Positions 22,552 to 33,932 of a stretch of 64,000 nt of DNA are shown one piece after another. Below the pieces are notes generated by a model. That model did no database searches. It was not told where the DNA came from and saw only the letters and a program-made list of their open reading frames with translations. The DNA comes from Cryoendolithus antarcticus. Lineage: Eukaryota > Ascomycota > Dothideomycetes > Cladosporiales > Cladosporiaceae. The translations under genes were made by a program, and so were the position numbers. Where the stretch lies: positions 434,001 through 498,000 of the forward strand of contig NAJO01000029.1 in assembly GCA_002077065.1 (NCBI GenBank), given 5' to 3'. Each line of letters opens with the position of its first letter. The stretch's first letter is position 1.

Positions 22552-24042
22552 ATGTCTCCATCCAAGGTCTCCACGATTAAGTTCGACGAGTTCTATAACA
22601 TCATCGACGGTGAGCAGCGCGGCTCCAAAAATCAGCACCATGGCATCGACCCCACCACTGGCGAGGAGTCCTGGGGCGTGCCCATTGGCAACCAGCAAGA
22701 CGTAGACGATGCCGTGGTCAGCGCGCAGAAGGCGTTCGAGAAGTACCGCTACACTACGCTCGAGAAGCGCAAGGAGCTCCTGCAAAGATACGTCGATGCG
22801 TTCAACTCCCACTCCGAAGAAATGGTCGAGCTGTTGTGCAAGGAGACGGGAAAGCCGAAGCAGTTCGCGCAGATGGAGGTCGGCGGCGTGGCTGCATTCA
22901 TCGGACATCATCTTACTCTCGACATCCCAGAGGACAAGCTCGAGGATGACGAGAAGGTCATTACCACCCGCTACTTTCCGCTTGGTGTCGTTGGTGCCAT
23001 CTGTCCATGGTGAGTAACGCCGTGCCCAACACAATCAGCTGCGATACTGATATGCTACAGGAACTTCCCACTCATCCTGTCTCTCGGCAAGATGGCCCCA
23101 GCTCTCCTCACTGGCAACACCATCATCATCAAGCCTTCCCCGTTCACTCCCTACACTACACTGAAAGCCATTGAGATCGCACAAGAAATCTACGAGCCTG
23201 GTGTAGTCCAAGTCATCGGCGGCGACGACAAGCTCGGCCCGCTCCTGACAGCCCACCCCGGCATCGCCAAGATTTCCTTCACTGGCTCCATTGCCACGGG
23301 TAAAAAGATCATGGCCGCCTGCGCCAACACTCTCAAGCGCGTGACCCTCGAGCTCGGCGGCAACGACGCCTCAATCATCCTCCCCGACGTAGACGTCAAG
23401 AAGATCGCCCCCGAAGTCGTCATGGGCGCCTTCCAGAACTCCGGCCAAGTCTGCGTCGCTACAAAGCGCATCTACATCCACAAGGATATCTACGATGAGT
23501 TCCTGCAGGAGATGGTGAACTTCACCAAGACAATCAAGACCGGCGACAGCAACTCCGGCTCCCTCCTCGGACCAGTGCAGAACAAGATGCAATACGAGCG
23601 TGTCAAGGGCTTCTTCGAGGACACCAAGGCAAAGGGCTACAAGATCGCTGTCGGTGCCGACACAGTCCCAAGCGGCAACGGCTTCTTCATCACCCCAACC
23701 ATCATCGACAACCCACCCAACGACTCGCGCATTATCCAGGAGGAGCCCTTCGGTCCTATCGTCCCCACGCAGCCATGGGACGATGAGGAGGAGGTTATCC
23801 GCCGCGCGAACAACACCAACACCGGGCTTGGTGCTTGTGTCTGGGGCAAGAACGAGAAGCACGCTGAGGCTATTGCTAAGCGTCTTGAGGCCGGCAGTGT
23901 GTTTGTCAACTCTTTCGAGAAGCCTACACCCCAGGCTGTCTTCGGTGGACACAAGGAGAGCGGTATTGGTGGCGAGTGGGGCAAGGATGGCCTCAAGGCT
24001 TACTGCAATGCGCACGTTATTCACTTGTACAAGCAGAAATAG
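22552..24042 (+). CDS. NAD(P)-dependent aldehyde dehydrogenase
   Basis: Two exons: 22552-23009 and 23061-24042, with a 51-bp intron that splits the Trp codon in ICPWNFPL; 479 aa, full length for the ALDH superfamily. NAD-binding signatures include PWNFPL, KPSPFTP and FTGSIATGK. The general-base Glu is in LELGGND and the catalytic Cys in FQNSGQVCVATKR, followed by EEPFGPIVP and the C-terminal GGHKESGIGGEWG. No mitochondrial or peroxisomal signal is obvious, so it is probably cytosolic. The specific aldehyde cannot be told; the sequence style is that of fungal members close to betaine- or aromatic-aldehyde dehydrogenases. The ATG is preceded by a favourable purine/C context (GCAACC). Confidence 0.93.
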
Positions 24043-24243
24043 ATGGGTGGTGTAACGATGAAGTGGCGGCTGTATGTAACGAATGTACATGACACATTCG
24101 CTGCGATACTCACTGCTCTGCTCGGTCGTCTCAACAGCGTATTACCGATCTCAATAACTAGGTTTACGTAGCAAAACTACTTTTCCGTCTTCTCTAGTGG
24201 TGCTGACAGGCCGTCACATCTGACCTGACACGCCACTGATATC

Positions 24244-26469
24244 CTACGTACCGTAGGCCACACCACCCAGTCCGTCCTCTCCACCTGTGTCAGCTCCAGC
24301 GCCTCCGTAAGCCTGACTGTCTTGCGTGGCCACACCATACATCTGGGGATCGTAGACTCCGTAGCCCGTATACCCTCCGCTGTGTGCCACGGTCTGCTCC
24401 ACGTAAGGTGCACTCGCACCATAGCTGGCGCTGGCGTACGTTTCCTCCCAATTATGCGTCTGGGTCTGCGGCTGCGATTGACCGTACGCCAGCTCCGACT
24501 GCGACTGACTGTATGCCTCCAGCGCTGGATCCGCTACGAAGCTGTCTGCTCCACCGACGCCACCCGCTATAGCGTCGAAGTTGAACGTCGATGTGTCGAA
24601 TCCCTCCAGTGCTGAAGCATCGAAGTTGAACTCCATCATCCCGCCCAAGAAGTCGACGTCGTTATGATTGTAAGCTTGAGGCGCGCCGCTGTCTGTGACT
24701 CCAACGATTCCGAGACCAGAAGGCGTTGAGAGATCGCTGAGATTGCTTGGCCAGGTTGCTGAGCTGAGCGTGGACGCCGAGTGCGACTCGTAGGGGAACG
24801 GCGATTGCAGTGTAGGCGGATGCGGTGGCATCGATGTCGTCGTATTGAGCGCTGGCGACGGCCCGTTGAGATCGTTGAAGTCGAAAGCACTGTCCTCGAT
24901 CGGCTCAGGCTTCGCGACCGGTAGGCCATAGACACTCCCAATGGGTGGCATGATCAACCTTCGCCAGGATGCTCGACCGCACCCGCCAGCACTCAGCCGG
25001 AACGACCAGTGTATGGTGAGTATACACTCCGGCTGCGCCCCGACAGGCACAACGTAAACATCCTGTACCGCCGTAATCCCCTCCAAATACTCCGCTCCCC
25101 TCTCCTTCGCATTCTTGAAACCCGATGACAGCGCCTTGACCCAGAAATTACTCCCAAACTTCACCTGACCCTCGCACATACCACTCCCGACGTCGTGCCA
25201 CTCGATGACCGGAGGCGGCTGAGCGTCGTCTTCAAACCGCGTCTGACTTTCGAAGAACTGCGATGCGCAACGTACTTGTACAGCCCGTGGCTGGTTGGCA
25301 GGGCGGAAACACTCGCTCTTGCAGCGGAAAGAGACGCCGAGTTCCACGCCTGTCATGCCGTTCATGGGGCGCATGACCATAGCTAGGGACGCTTCGGCGG
25401 CGATAATGTGGTGCGTGGACTTGCGGTTGTGCATGGAAGCTAACATAGGATAGTCTCGCATAAGAGTCTCGGAGCTGGGGATGTGGTATGCAGGGCCCAT
25501 GGGTTGCGAGACTTGCTTCGTGTACGTGTGCAGGCGGTCTATGATTTCTGTCGCCGAGCCAGGAGGGGTGTGTTTACGCTGGACGAACATTTCGAACTCG
25601 ACGGGGACGAAAGCGTCTTGCTCTGTATAGGAATGTGGACCTTCGTTCGCTCTTCGACTGGAGGAGCGCGTGGGTCCTTGACGCGTGCCTAGACCAGCTG
25701 ATGCGACGTGGAATTGGGAGCGTTGACGGCCGTCGATATAGCTGGGTATGCGTGGACCTCGATCACCACGGCTGTCGATCTTGGACAGGTAGCGCATGAT
25801 GAAGGGGTCGTTTTCGACGAAAGGCTTCAGGACTTGGATGTGGCTTGACACTTGCTTGCGGGTGCGACCGATACCGGTGCGTTCTTGTATGGCGTCTGCG
25901 ATGAGCTCGTTACGGCCACGAAGCTTGGCTTTCCAGTCGTGCTTGCGGCGGCCCATTGGCTGCCATCTGACAAGTGCTGGAGCCTCAAGTCAGTACCATG
26001 TCGACACAGTCTGTCTCGCATATTTCTTGCCATAGAAGAATGCCCTCTCCAGCTCATCCGACCACTTCTGATCAGCCTTATTCTTCAAATCCTTCGGCTG
26101 CTTCTGCCGATACTTCGAGTACTGATGCGAGTCCAGGAATCGCTTATACAATAACTTGGCATCGTGTTCGATCTGGAACTTCTCCTGCAACGTAAGCCCA
26201 TCATCGCTTCGATACTGCCCATGAGGCTCAACAGGGAGTCGGATCGAGCGATTATGCTGAGGGTATGTTGGTGGGTTGGGAATGGCAGGGTATGCGTTCT
26301 CTAGCAGATTGGCATGTGGGAACTTGATGTCTAGTGGTGGTCCGTAGGTACATGGATTTGGTTGATGGTTGCTAGCGAGCTCCTGCAACACTCTTGTCGT
26401 TGAATTCGACTGACTCCGGTCAGGCAGAGGCGGAGCATTCGAAGGCACCACACAGGTTGGCTGAATCAT
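24244..26469 (-). CDS. abaA: AbaA-type TEA/ATTS transcription factor (conidiation regulator)
   Basis: Two exons: 26469-26031 and 25976-24244; about 723 aa. The TEA DNA-binding domain spans the splice (about residues 130-205): DQKWSDELERAFFY in exon 1, then ALVRWQPMGRRK, GRNELIADAI and RTRKQVSSHIQVLKP in exon 2. The 54-bp intron starts with GC rather than GT (TATG|GCAAGA ... CCAG|CACTTG); only this choice restores the TEA helix. After the domain comes a region with conserved folds (PVEFEMFVQRK, ELGVSFRCKSECF, WSFRLSAGG), as in AbaA/Tec1-like factors, and a low-complexity C-terminus rich in Ser, Tyr, Gln and Gly that probably activates transcription. In Aspergillus AbaA acts between BrlA and WetA in conidiophore development. 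Start chosen as the first ATG in the exon-1 frame. Confidence 0.85.
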
Positions 26470-27458
26470 TGTGAAGGCACGTAAGTGGGGAATGCCCTGG
26501 TAAGAATGTGCGCTTTTGTACAAAGGTCGCTCTCTGTGATTCGTCGACGTTGGAAGGACGGAATATTAAGATAGAGTATATTGGTAAGGAACGTAGAGAT
26601 TGGATGAAGGAATGACTGATAGAGCGATAACCATCAAACGAACAGATCGCAGTGTGTGGCAACAGAAACACAATATAGCGACCGCGCTCTCACTCAAGGG
26701 CAGCTCGACCAAAGTGCTGACTTAGCCTTGTGCTCCCTCAGGTGCGCGAGCAGTACAATCTTGGGCCAGGGCAGGTGCCGATGGTTCATACATCCGGTAC
26801 CTGACAGCGTGCAGTGATGGTGGGCTGCTCGAAGGGCCGATTGCATCCGCTACGCATCACATCGAGGTGAGTTCCTGGAGAACCTCTGAATAAAGCCGCA
26901 AGGGAAGGCCGTGACGTCGGATCTGACCTATCGCCGCGAAGGCAGCTCGCGAGCTTGGCATCGTGGCAATCTTTTCTTGAGACATCTCGTGGTCGTCGGA
27001 ATGTCGAAACATAGGCTGGAATGTCGAGTTCGTTGACTAAACAACAACAATATTGATCCGTAAGAGCAGCACTCTACAGCCGACACTATGATAATCAGTA
27101 GGGGTATGTGTCCAGTCTCGCGAAATGTTGCAGATTTCAGACGCTTGTGGAAGGCTGCCATGCAGCAAAGGGCTGCTCCAGCAAAGCAAGGAGTGAGGTT
27201 GTCTGATCCCTGTTCAGATCACGTGACAAGTGCTTCAAGCCGTGCAGGCGGCTGCCTGCAGTATGCAACCATCGCACTTCGAAGATTATGTCAATCTCCA
27301 AAAAGTGGAATCCTCTGTCAGGCGCCTTTCGGTACAGTCAACAAAGCGATTGGTGGCCGCATCACTCTGAAGAGATCGCTCGTTATGGAGACATACGAAC
27401 TCGGAATGTGGTGGTACGCCCTCGCAGTCAAGTCGCTAGCCATTTGGAGATAGTAGAC
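26470..27458. other. intergenic, AbaA promoter side
   Basis: About 1 kb between the AbaA start and the 3' end of MRD1. No supported gene. It probably contains the AbaA 5' leader and promoter; developmental regulators in this pathway often have long leaders. I did not find a clear cluster of CATTCC/T-type TEA sites by eye. Confidence 0.4.
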
Positions 27459-30168
27459 CTATCCCTCCTCATCTTCACCCTGCGTAGTAAATCTCTTCCT
27501 CCCACCACTAGTAAGCTTCTGCAACGCGACTTTGTTGACCTGCCCCTCAACTCTCTTTTGCATTCTTTCGATCTCAGCCTCGGCATCATCTGGATCTTCG
27601 GAAGCAAAGTCAAGCACAAGCCTGCGCCCAAGCAAATGTGTATCTTTGAGCGCCTCGATAGCATTCTCAGCATCCTTGGGAGTAGCGAACTCCGCGAACG
27701 CAAAACCACGCGCGCCATTGTCCATCTTCTTGGGCACACGAACGGAGCGCAACTGGCCATATGCACCAAATAGCGCACGCACGTCCTTCTTGGTGGCTTC
27801 GAAAGGCAGATTCTTGACGACGACTTTGGTGGATTTGTTGTGCTCGCGCTTGGCCTTGTCAGTGCGACGACGATCTTCGGCAGCATCGACACCTTTGTGG
27901 CTTGCACGAAGTTGCAGCTTGTGGCCTTGTAATGCGTAGCCATCCATGGCCTGGAGAGCGGCTTGAGCATCGGGAGCCGTGCGAAACTCGAGGAAGCCGA
28001 AGCCCATGCTGAGGATCTTGCCTGGTTTCTTGGGATCGGTGCGGGTCTTGACTTTGCCACTGAGAAAGCCCGAGAGTGGTTGGAAGAGTTCTGTGAGCTG
28101 TGTGTTTGTCGTATCGAAGTTGAGGTTGCGCACGAAGAGGGTAGCGGTGCCTGCGCCGTCAGCGACTACCATATCGGCGTCCGCCGTCTTGAGATCGTTG
28201 GTCGAAATCTTCGATACGCCGTTTTGAGCAACGTCATCTTTGCCTATGGGAATGGCTTTGAAGAGATCCTTCGGTGCTTTCTCGAGGAAGAGTACAGAGC
28301 CCTTGATCTTGCGATACGCCAACGCACCGAAAGCAGTCTTGGCCTGCGCAGCGTTGACAAACTCCAGCACTGCCAACGTACCGCTCGGTGGCATGAGAAA
28401 GCGCTTGATCTCACCATGCTCCTCGAAGAGTCTCTTCAACTCATCTTTCGAACAGTCGTAGGGAATGTTCTTCACTAGTATCGCAGTATCACCTCGTTGA
28501 CTGCGCTTGAAGGCATCCAAATCTACACCCTGTGACTTGAAGTATGACTTCGTTTCCTGGATGATGTGAGTCTCCGCGTGCGCCTGCTTCACAGCAGCGT
28601 CGCTGCTTGTCGGGTCCAGCACTTCAGACTTGGCCAGGCCGAGCCGGTCAGCTACGCTTGAGACGACGGCATCAGCGTTCATGTATAACGCGTTCCAATT
28701 GAAGGTTGATGATGCTGCTTCCCGCCTTCTCTTAATCTGCTGCTGTTGTTTGAGTGGTAACTTTGAAACCTCGAAGTCATTCAGCTTGGATTCGCGTTTT
28801 GCTGCAGCTGGGAGGATGTGCATGAGCCGACCTTGAAAGGGCTGGCCATCTTTCGCTGCGAGCGCTGCATCAGCTGCGCTTGCGTCGTCGAATTTTAAAT
28901 AGGCGAAGCCTTTCGCGGCTCCTGATTTGTGATCGAGTGGTACGTGTATCTACAGTGCAAGTCAGCTTTGCCGCCGAAGAAGCTTAGTCGAGAATGTAGG
29001 GCGAAACAATTGCAGTGTCAGGCGAGAGAAGCATCTACTAAAATACTCTCACTGGATCACCTCATGTGCCGTGGCATCAGTTGTCCCTATCAGTGTTCAT
29101 CTTGCAAAGGAAAGTGGTGCTGGGTTCAGGATGCATCAATACGCGTACCTCAGTTATGTGTCCAAACTCCGCGAAGTGGTCCTGAAGGGCATCCTTTCTC
29201 ACGTCATATGGGAGGTTTCGCACGAAGAGACGCATGCTACTGCTAGCTTCGTCTTGCACGCTAGCACCCGGGACTACATCGTCCGTCTGTAGTAGAGTAC
29301 TTGCATCGTGGTCGGCTGGTGGTGTGAGCGTTTGTGTAGCTGGCTCCTCGGTCGCTTTACGGCCGCCTTTGGCCAGCTCGTCTGCATCTTCATCCTCGTC
29401 ATCACCTTGCCCAGACTTGTTTTGCGGCTGAATCGCCCGGTCCTTTTCTTCCTCGTCATCCAGCAAACCCAGCAGGCGTCTAGTACGAGAACGAGCCCAG
29501 TCATCATCGGTGATGACGATTCCAGGAGCTGCTTCTGCGGCACCTTCGTCTCCCATGGCATGTGCGTCAGGCTTTGGCAATCCGGACTCTTCGGATACCA
29601 CCAAGGGGGCTTGAGGCGGGTCTGGTGGAGAGGGCGAATCGATCCTCGCTCGCTTTGCTCTCGTCGGCACTTTCTCGTACTCATCATCGCTCGCGGCCGT
29701 TCCGTCAACCACCATTGTATCCCCGTTGACAAGCGGAGCGTTGAGCCCAGGTGCCTCGCCCTGATCCAATGTCCGCTTCTTAGACTTTGGCTTCATGACT
29801 TCCAGAAATTCTTGCAGCTTGGCATCTTTCTCGGTCGAAGCTGCCCCCTCAAGTACTTGCTCAACCTGTCTCGTCGCTGCGTCGATGCCATTTGCCGGGA
29901 CTACTGCAGTGAGAGCGCCAGTCTTAGCCTCAGCTACCGGCCTAGCAACCTCAACACCAATGCGACTCATGCGCATGAACGTCTTATTGAAGTACTTGAC
30001 AGCCTTGACAGCATCTTCCGGAGTCCTGTAGCCCACATAGCCAATTCGGCGATTTGCGAAGAGGCGGGCATCGGTGATCTCACGCCCTTGCGATGAGAAG
30101 TGCTTCCTGAACTCGACATCAGTCAGCGAAGGCGGTAGCCCTTTGACGAAGATGCGTGAGGAGGCCAT
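27459..30168 (-). CDS. MRD1: Mrd1, five-RRM pre-rRNA processing factor
   Basis: Two exons: 30168-29149 and 28949-27459, separated by a 199-bp intron; 836 aa, normal for Mrd1. Five RRMs can be read from their RNP2/RNP1 strands: RRM1 from SRIFVKGLPPSLTD (about 4), RRM2 from SMRLFVRNLPYDVRKD (about 310), RRM3 from AILVKNIPYDCSKDEL, RRM4 from TLFVRNLNFDTTNTQL and RRM5 from KVVVKNLPFEATKKDV. The intron lies inside RRM2, between HITE and IHVPLD. Between RRM1 and RRM2 is an acidic/Lys-rich linker. Mrd1 binds the 35S pre-rRNA and U3-containing processome and is needed for the A0-A2 cleavages that yield 18S rRNA. It is expected in the nucleolus and essential. Confidence 0.95.
28950..29148 (-). other. 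unusually long MRD1 intron
   Basis: 199 bp, with donor GTACGC and acceptor TGTAG, three to four times the length of other introns here. A CTGAC branch-like site lies about 16 bp before the acceptor. Loose C-box-like (CTGATGC) and D-box-like (CTGA) words occur inside, but no convincing terminal stem, so I do not call a snoRNA. Confidence 0.5.
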
Positions 30169-30371
30169 GTCGGGTGGATCGGATTGGTGTAGAAGGTTCT
30201 GCGGTCACGGTTTTGGCGATCTCAAAAAGTTCGGCGGGCGTCGCGCACGGTCCACTGACGCCTCGAGACCACTTCAGCTTCACGCGCCGAAGTCAACAAA
30301 TGTTGGTTCAGTACCAAGCCTGTCTCTATCATTTCAGCACCGCGCCAAGTTCCTAGACGCGTAATAAGATT
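30169..30371. promoter_or_regulatory. compact divergent promoter MRD1 / LC8
   Basis: Only 203 bp separate the start codons of MRD1 (minus) and the dynein light chain (plus), so both promoters overlap in this interval. No TATA-like element is evident; CG-rich words (TTCGGCGGGCGTCGCGC) lie near 30230. Confidence 0.5.
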
Positions 30372-30942
30372 ATGGCGGATGTTAGCAAGGAGGATGTGAA
30401 GGAGAAGATGGAGGGTAGGGGCCTGAAACATTCTTGCCCTGATTGATGATCGATGCTGACTCTCTTCCAGCGCAAGTCAAGTCCGTGGACATGGTACGAC
30501 TGTTGAGACGATGCGTCGATGCGATACGACACTAACGCCTGACTCAGAGTGAGGACATGCAACAAGAGGCCATTGATGTCGGTGAGTGTGCACAGCCGAG
30601 TCATGCTTCACTCACGCGCGACACTGACAGACACCAGCCCAAGAAGCAATGGAGAAGTTCACAATCGAGAAGGTACGCGTTCTGAAATACCGTTGGCAAA
30701 TTGCGTCGGTCCTGACAATTCATAGGAGATCGCCCATCATATCAAGAAGACAGTACGATCTTTGCCCTCTGATCCCCGTCCAAGCGCTAAGTACTGACCA
30801 TGAGTAGTTCGACGAGCGGAAAGGCGCAACATGGCATTGTATAGTTGGTCGGAATTTTGGCAGCTTCGTCACGCACGAGACGAAGCACTTCATCTACTTC
30901 TATTTGGGACACTGCGCGATCTTGCTGTTCAAGACGCAGTAG
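30372..30942 (+). CDS. nudG: dynein light chain LC8/DYNLL
   Basis: Six exons: 30372-30414, 30471-30493, 30548-30581, 30638-30672, 30726-30752 and 30808-30942; 98 aa. Every join keeps phase and all introns are 53-56 bp. The reading is a textbook LC8: [16 protein letters not shown], then [17 protein letters not shown], then [20 protein letters not shown], then [18 protein letters not shown]8 is a homodimeric hub that binds short TQT-type motifs in dynein intermediate chain, nucleoporins and other partners. In Aspergillus nudG is needed for nuclear migration. Exons as short as 23 bp explain why no long open frame exists here. The Trp-His-Cys-Ile-Val-Gly core and the Thr-His-Glu-Thr-Lys strand are intact. 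Confidence 0.96.
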
Positions 30943-31853
30943 TCTGCCAAAGCAGTCTTCTGGCACGCCGCTGTACTAGTAATACCGAGCTCCATGCATG
31001 GAATATTCGACCACTTGAACCTCTCACGCCTTCCACGCAGCGATGCAAGCGATCAACTTCATGTCTTCGATTCGCTACGCGACCATTCAGGCTGTACACG
31101 GTAAGTCAGGGACGCCATCGAGGGCTTTCGTACCGCAGGGTACGCTCATGATTCCCGCACAACTGGCGCAAAAGACAAGAGCCTCTCCTTTGCATTCAGC
31201 GTAGTCTTCCACTCGTGACTTGCGCCCCAGCGACATCGAAACATGTAGAACGGAGGGCACGAAAGTGTGACAGGACACTGAGCATGCAGCGTGTCCAACG
31301 GAGTGTGACCTATTGCTTTCCGCCGAAGAATCTCTATTGCGGGTGGTCACGAATTTCGTCGTCGGATTTGTCCATCTCTAGTTGACTAGCACGAGAATCA
31401 TTCGAAGAGCTTTACGTGCGGGTATTTTTGTTGCTTCCACCAGGCCTACCACCCAACGCACACTACAGCCAACGCATACCACAGAGCGGGATTCTTGGCG
31501 CCACTCTTTCCGGGAGGCGGTGGAATGTTGTGCCGAACGGGAGTAACCTTGCGTCCAATGCCGACCGCTGCTTCTTGTATCGAAATACTGCACAACACCG
31601 TCCCGTTCATCACACTTCGCCAACTCACCTACCTCACCAACACTGAACACTGCAGTATCATCCAAACCGCGCAGTCTAACACATTCATCCAGCTACATGC
31701 TCGAATAACACAGGCTTGACACCGAATCCGGACATGATTCTACGCAACAGCTCCTTCAATCGATTGAAACCTCGCAAGAAGAAAACCCGTATACGCGACC
31801 CTTGAACAGAAAAAATTGAGCTCAGTCGGGCAACCCATCATTGTTAAAGCGTG
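30943..31853. other. intergenic, TRK1 promoter side
   Basis: About 0.9 kb with short unrelated frames on both strands. No supported gene. It contains the LC8 3' end and the TRK1 promoter and leader. Confidence 0.45.
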
Positions 31854-33932
31854 ATGGTGATCCTCGGAATGCTGAAGCGACCGATGCGATATGCTCGTAT
31901 TTGGCTGCCGCCACTCAACTTCATCACAATCCACTACCTCTACTTCCTGGCAACATGTACACTAGCTACCTTGATCTTCTGGGGCTCGTCGACACCGGCG
32001 AGGAGTGTCAGCGTCGTCGACTCGATCTTCCTCGTGACCTCAGCGATGACACTGGCTGGCCTGAACACTGTCAATCTGAGCACGCTCAATACCTTCCAGC
32101 AGTTCATGTTGTTCTTCCTGATCATTATTGGATCGGCGATCTTCGTCAGCGCTTTCATTGTGCATATACGACGAAGTGCGTTCGAGAAGAAGTTCAAAGT
32201 CATCACTCGAGCGCAGAGGGATCGCAGTCGTGAGCGCAGAATCGGACCGCCAAACGTTCTCAGTGGACTTGAGCAGCAGAATGAGCAGCAGACTCAAGTC
32301 ACCAATCAGCACAATGATGTGACCAGCGAGCGTTCTCGCGACTCAGATGTTTTTGACGAAAAGCCAATGCCTGCCACGCACCTTACATTCGAAGAATCGA
32401 GGCACGATAGAGAAGCATCCCGGATGGCCTCTTACTCGAGAGCACGATCGGGCAGTAGCAGAAGAAGTTTCGTTAGCTCACTACAGCGTGGACGTCGCCC
32501 GAGCTTCATGAGCTTTGAAGGCGTTGGAGTCCAGGCCAGTGGACTCACAAGGAGCCCCACGATCGCCCGTCTGGAAGCGGGTGAGACCATGCCAGACCTG
32601 GGTATCGCTGTCAGCAAGGATGATCAGACCCCTGCTGCTCGGAATCGTAATAGTCAGTTCACTGGACTATCTGCGCTAGAGCGAGAACGTCTTGGCGGCC
32701 ACGAGTACCGAGCGATATGCCTGCTGTCATGGCTTGTACCTGCCTACTTCATTTTATGGCAACTACTTGGCGCGCTTGGATGCGCTGCCTGGGTCGCCAT
32801 CAATCGACCGGAGACTGCTCGCAGCAACGGCCTCAATCCCTGGTGGGTCGGCGCATTCAATGCTATCTCCGCATTCAACAACTCTGGGATGAGCTTGCTT
32901 GACGCGAACATGACCGCTTTCCAGACTGGCTACCACCTGCTCATTACCATGAGTCTACTGATCCTGGCTGGTAACACCTGCTATCCGGTCTTCCTGAGAC
33001 TTATCGTCTGGACCATGCTCAAACTGGTCTCACGGCTCGAAGGTGAAGCATGGCACTATCGAGCAGAAACTCTGCAGTTCTTGTTGGACCATCCACGACG
33101 CTGCTACACCAACCTCTTCCCTTCCCAACATACCTGGTGGCTACTGCTGAGTGTTGTCACGCTCAACGGCATCGACTGGGCCGCCTTCGAGATACTCAAT
33201 ATCGGCAACAATCAGATCACCGACGCTCTCCCCGTGAACGTTCGAGTGATCGACGGTCTCTTCCAAGCCTTCGCAGTTCGCTCCGGTGGCTTCTACGTGG
33301 TTATCATCCCCACGGTACGTATCAGCTTGCAAGTGCTGTACGTGATCATGATGTATATATCCGTTTACCCAGTCGTCATCACTATGCGCAACTCCAACGT
33401 CTACGAAGAGCGATCTTTGGGCATATACGCCGAGAACGACCCTGAAGGAAGCCCAGAAGAGCACGAGAAGACGCAAAGCAGTAGCCACCCCGGCTTGCTC
33501 CGTCGCGCAACCTCTCGCATGACCTCAAAGCCACAGCAGAGCAATGCCCTCTTCATCCGCCACCAGCTCCGCGCTCAACTAGCGCACGATCTCTGGATCA
33601 TCGCCGTCGCACTGTTCCTCATCATGATTATTGAGGGCCACAAGTTTGCCGAAAATCCTGCAGTCTACAGTGTCTTCAACTTTCTCTTCGAGATTGTGAG
33701 TGGCTACGGCTGCGTTGGGATCAGCACTGGAGTACCTTGGGATGCGTATAGCTTTTGTGGAAGCTGGCAGACGGGAAGTAAGCTGATACTGTGTGTGGTG
33801 ATGTTGAGAGGACGACACCGGGGCTTGCCGGTGGCCATTGATCGGGCTGTATTGTTACCAGGCGAAGACGATGAAGTCCACGATACACAGGACACTGGTA
33901 CTGAAGGGGCGTTTGGCGAGCAGAGTCGATGA
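31854..33932 (+). CDS. TRK1: Trk-family high-affinity potassium transporter
   Basis: Single exon, 692 aa from the ATG at 31854 (a second in-frame ATG is at 31869). Four M1-P-M2 units are visible. Their pore-loop cores are SAMTLAGLNTVNLS (P1), FNAISAFNNSGMSL (P2), FQAFAVRSGGFY (P3) and IVSGYGCVGISTG (P4), each with the selectivity Gly or its place-holder. A long polar, Ser/Arg-rich cytosolic loop (about 125-280) separates unit 1 from unit 2, as usual in fungal Trk. The C-terminus ends in MLRGRHRGLPVAIDRAV, the conserved tail. It sits in the plasma membrane and imports K+ driven by membrane potential. Fungal Trk proteins are typically shorter when the loop is short, as here. Lack of introns is normal for the family. 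Confidence 0.93.
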   Translation: MVILGMLKRPMRYARIWLPPLNFITIHYLYFLATCTLATLIFWGSSTPARSVSVVDSIFLVTSAMTLAGLNTVNLSTLNTFQQFMLFFLIIIGSAIFVSAFIVHIRRSAFEKKFKVITRAQRDRSRERRIGPPNVLSGLEQQNEQQTQVTNQHNDVTSERSRDSDVFDEKPMPATHLTFEESRHDREASRMASYSRARSGSSRRSFVSSLQRGRRPSFMSFEGVGVQASGLTRSPTIARLEAGETMPDLGIAVSKDDQTPAARNRNSQFTGLSALERERLGGHEYRAICLLSWLVPAYFILWQLLGALGCAAWVAINRPETARSNGLNPWWVGAFNAISAFNNSGMSLLDANMTAFQTGYHLLITMSLLILAGNTCYPVFLRLIVWTMLKLVSRLEGEAWHYRAETLQFLLDHPRRCYTNLFPSQHTWWLLLSVVTLNGIDWAAFEILNIGNNQITDALPVNVRVIDGLFQAFAVRSGGFYVVIIPTVRISLQVLYVIMMYISVYPVVITMRNSNVYEERSLGIYAENDPEGSPEEHEKTQSSSHPGLLRRATSRMTSKPQQSNALFIRHQLRAQLAHDLWIIAVALFLIMIIEGHKFAENPAVYSVFNFLFEIVSGYGCVGISTGVPWDAYSFCGSWQTGSKLILCVVMLRGRHRGLPVAIDRAVLLPGEDDEVHDTQDTGTEGAFGEQSR

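Noticed and set aside
23371..24090. 239-codon minus-strand frame
   Set aside because: It is antisense to the aldehyde dehydrogenase exon, with a Leu/Val-rich composition typical of the complement of a GC-rich gene.
28950..29148. box C/D snoRNA in the MRD1 intron
   Set aside because: The C-box-like word has two mismatches to RTGATGA and no terminal stem is evident. Kept only as a low-interest finding.
29308..30096. 262-codon plus-strand frame
   Set aside because: It is antisense to MRD1 exon 1, which has clear RRMs. The antisense protein has no recognisable fold.
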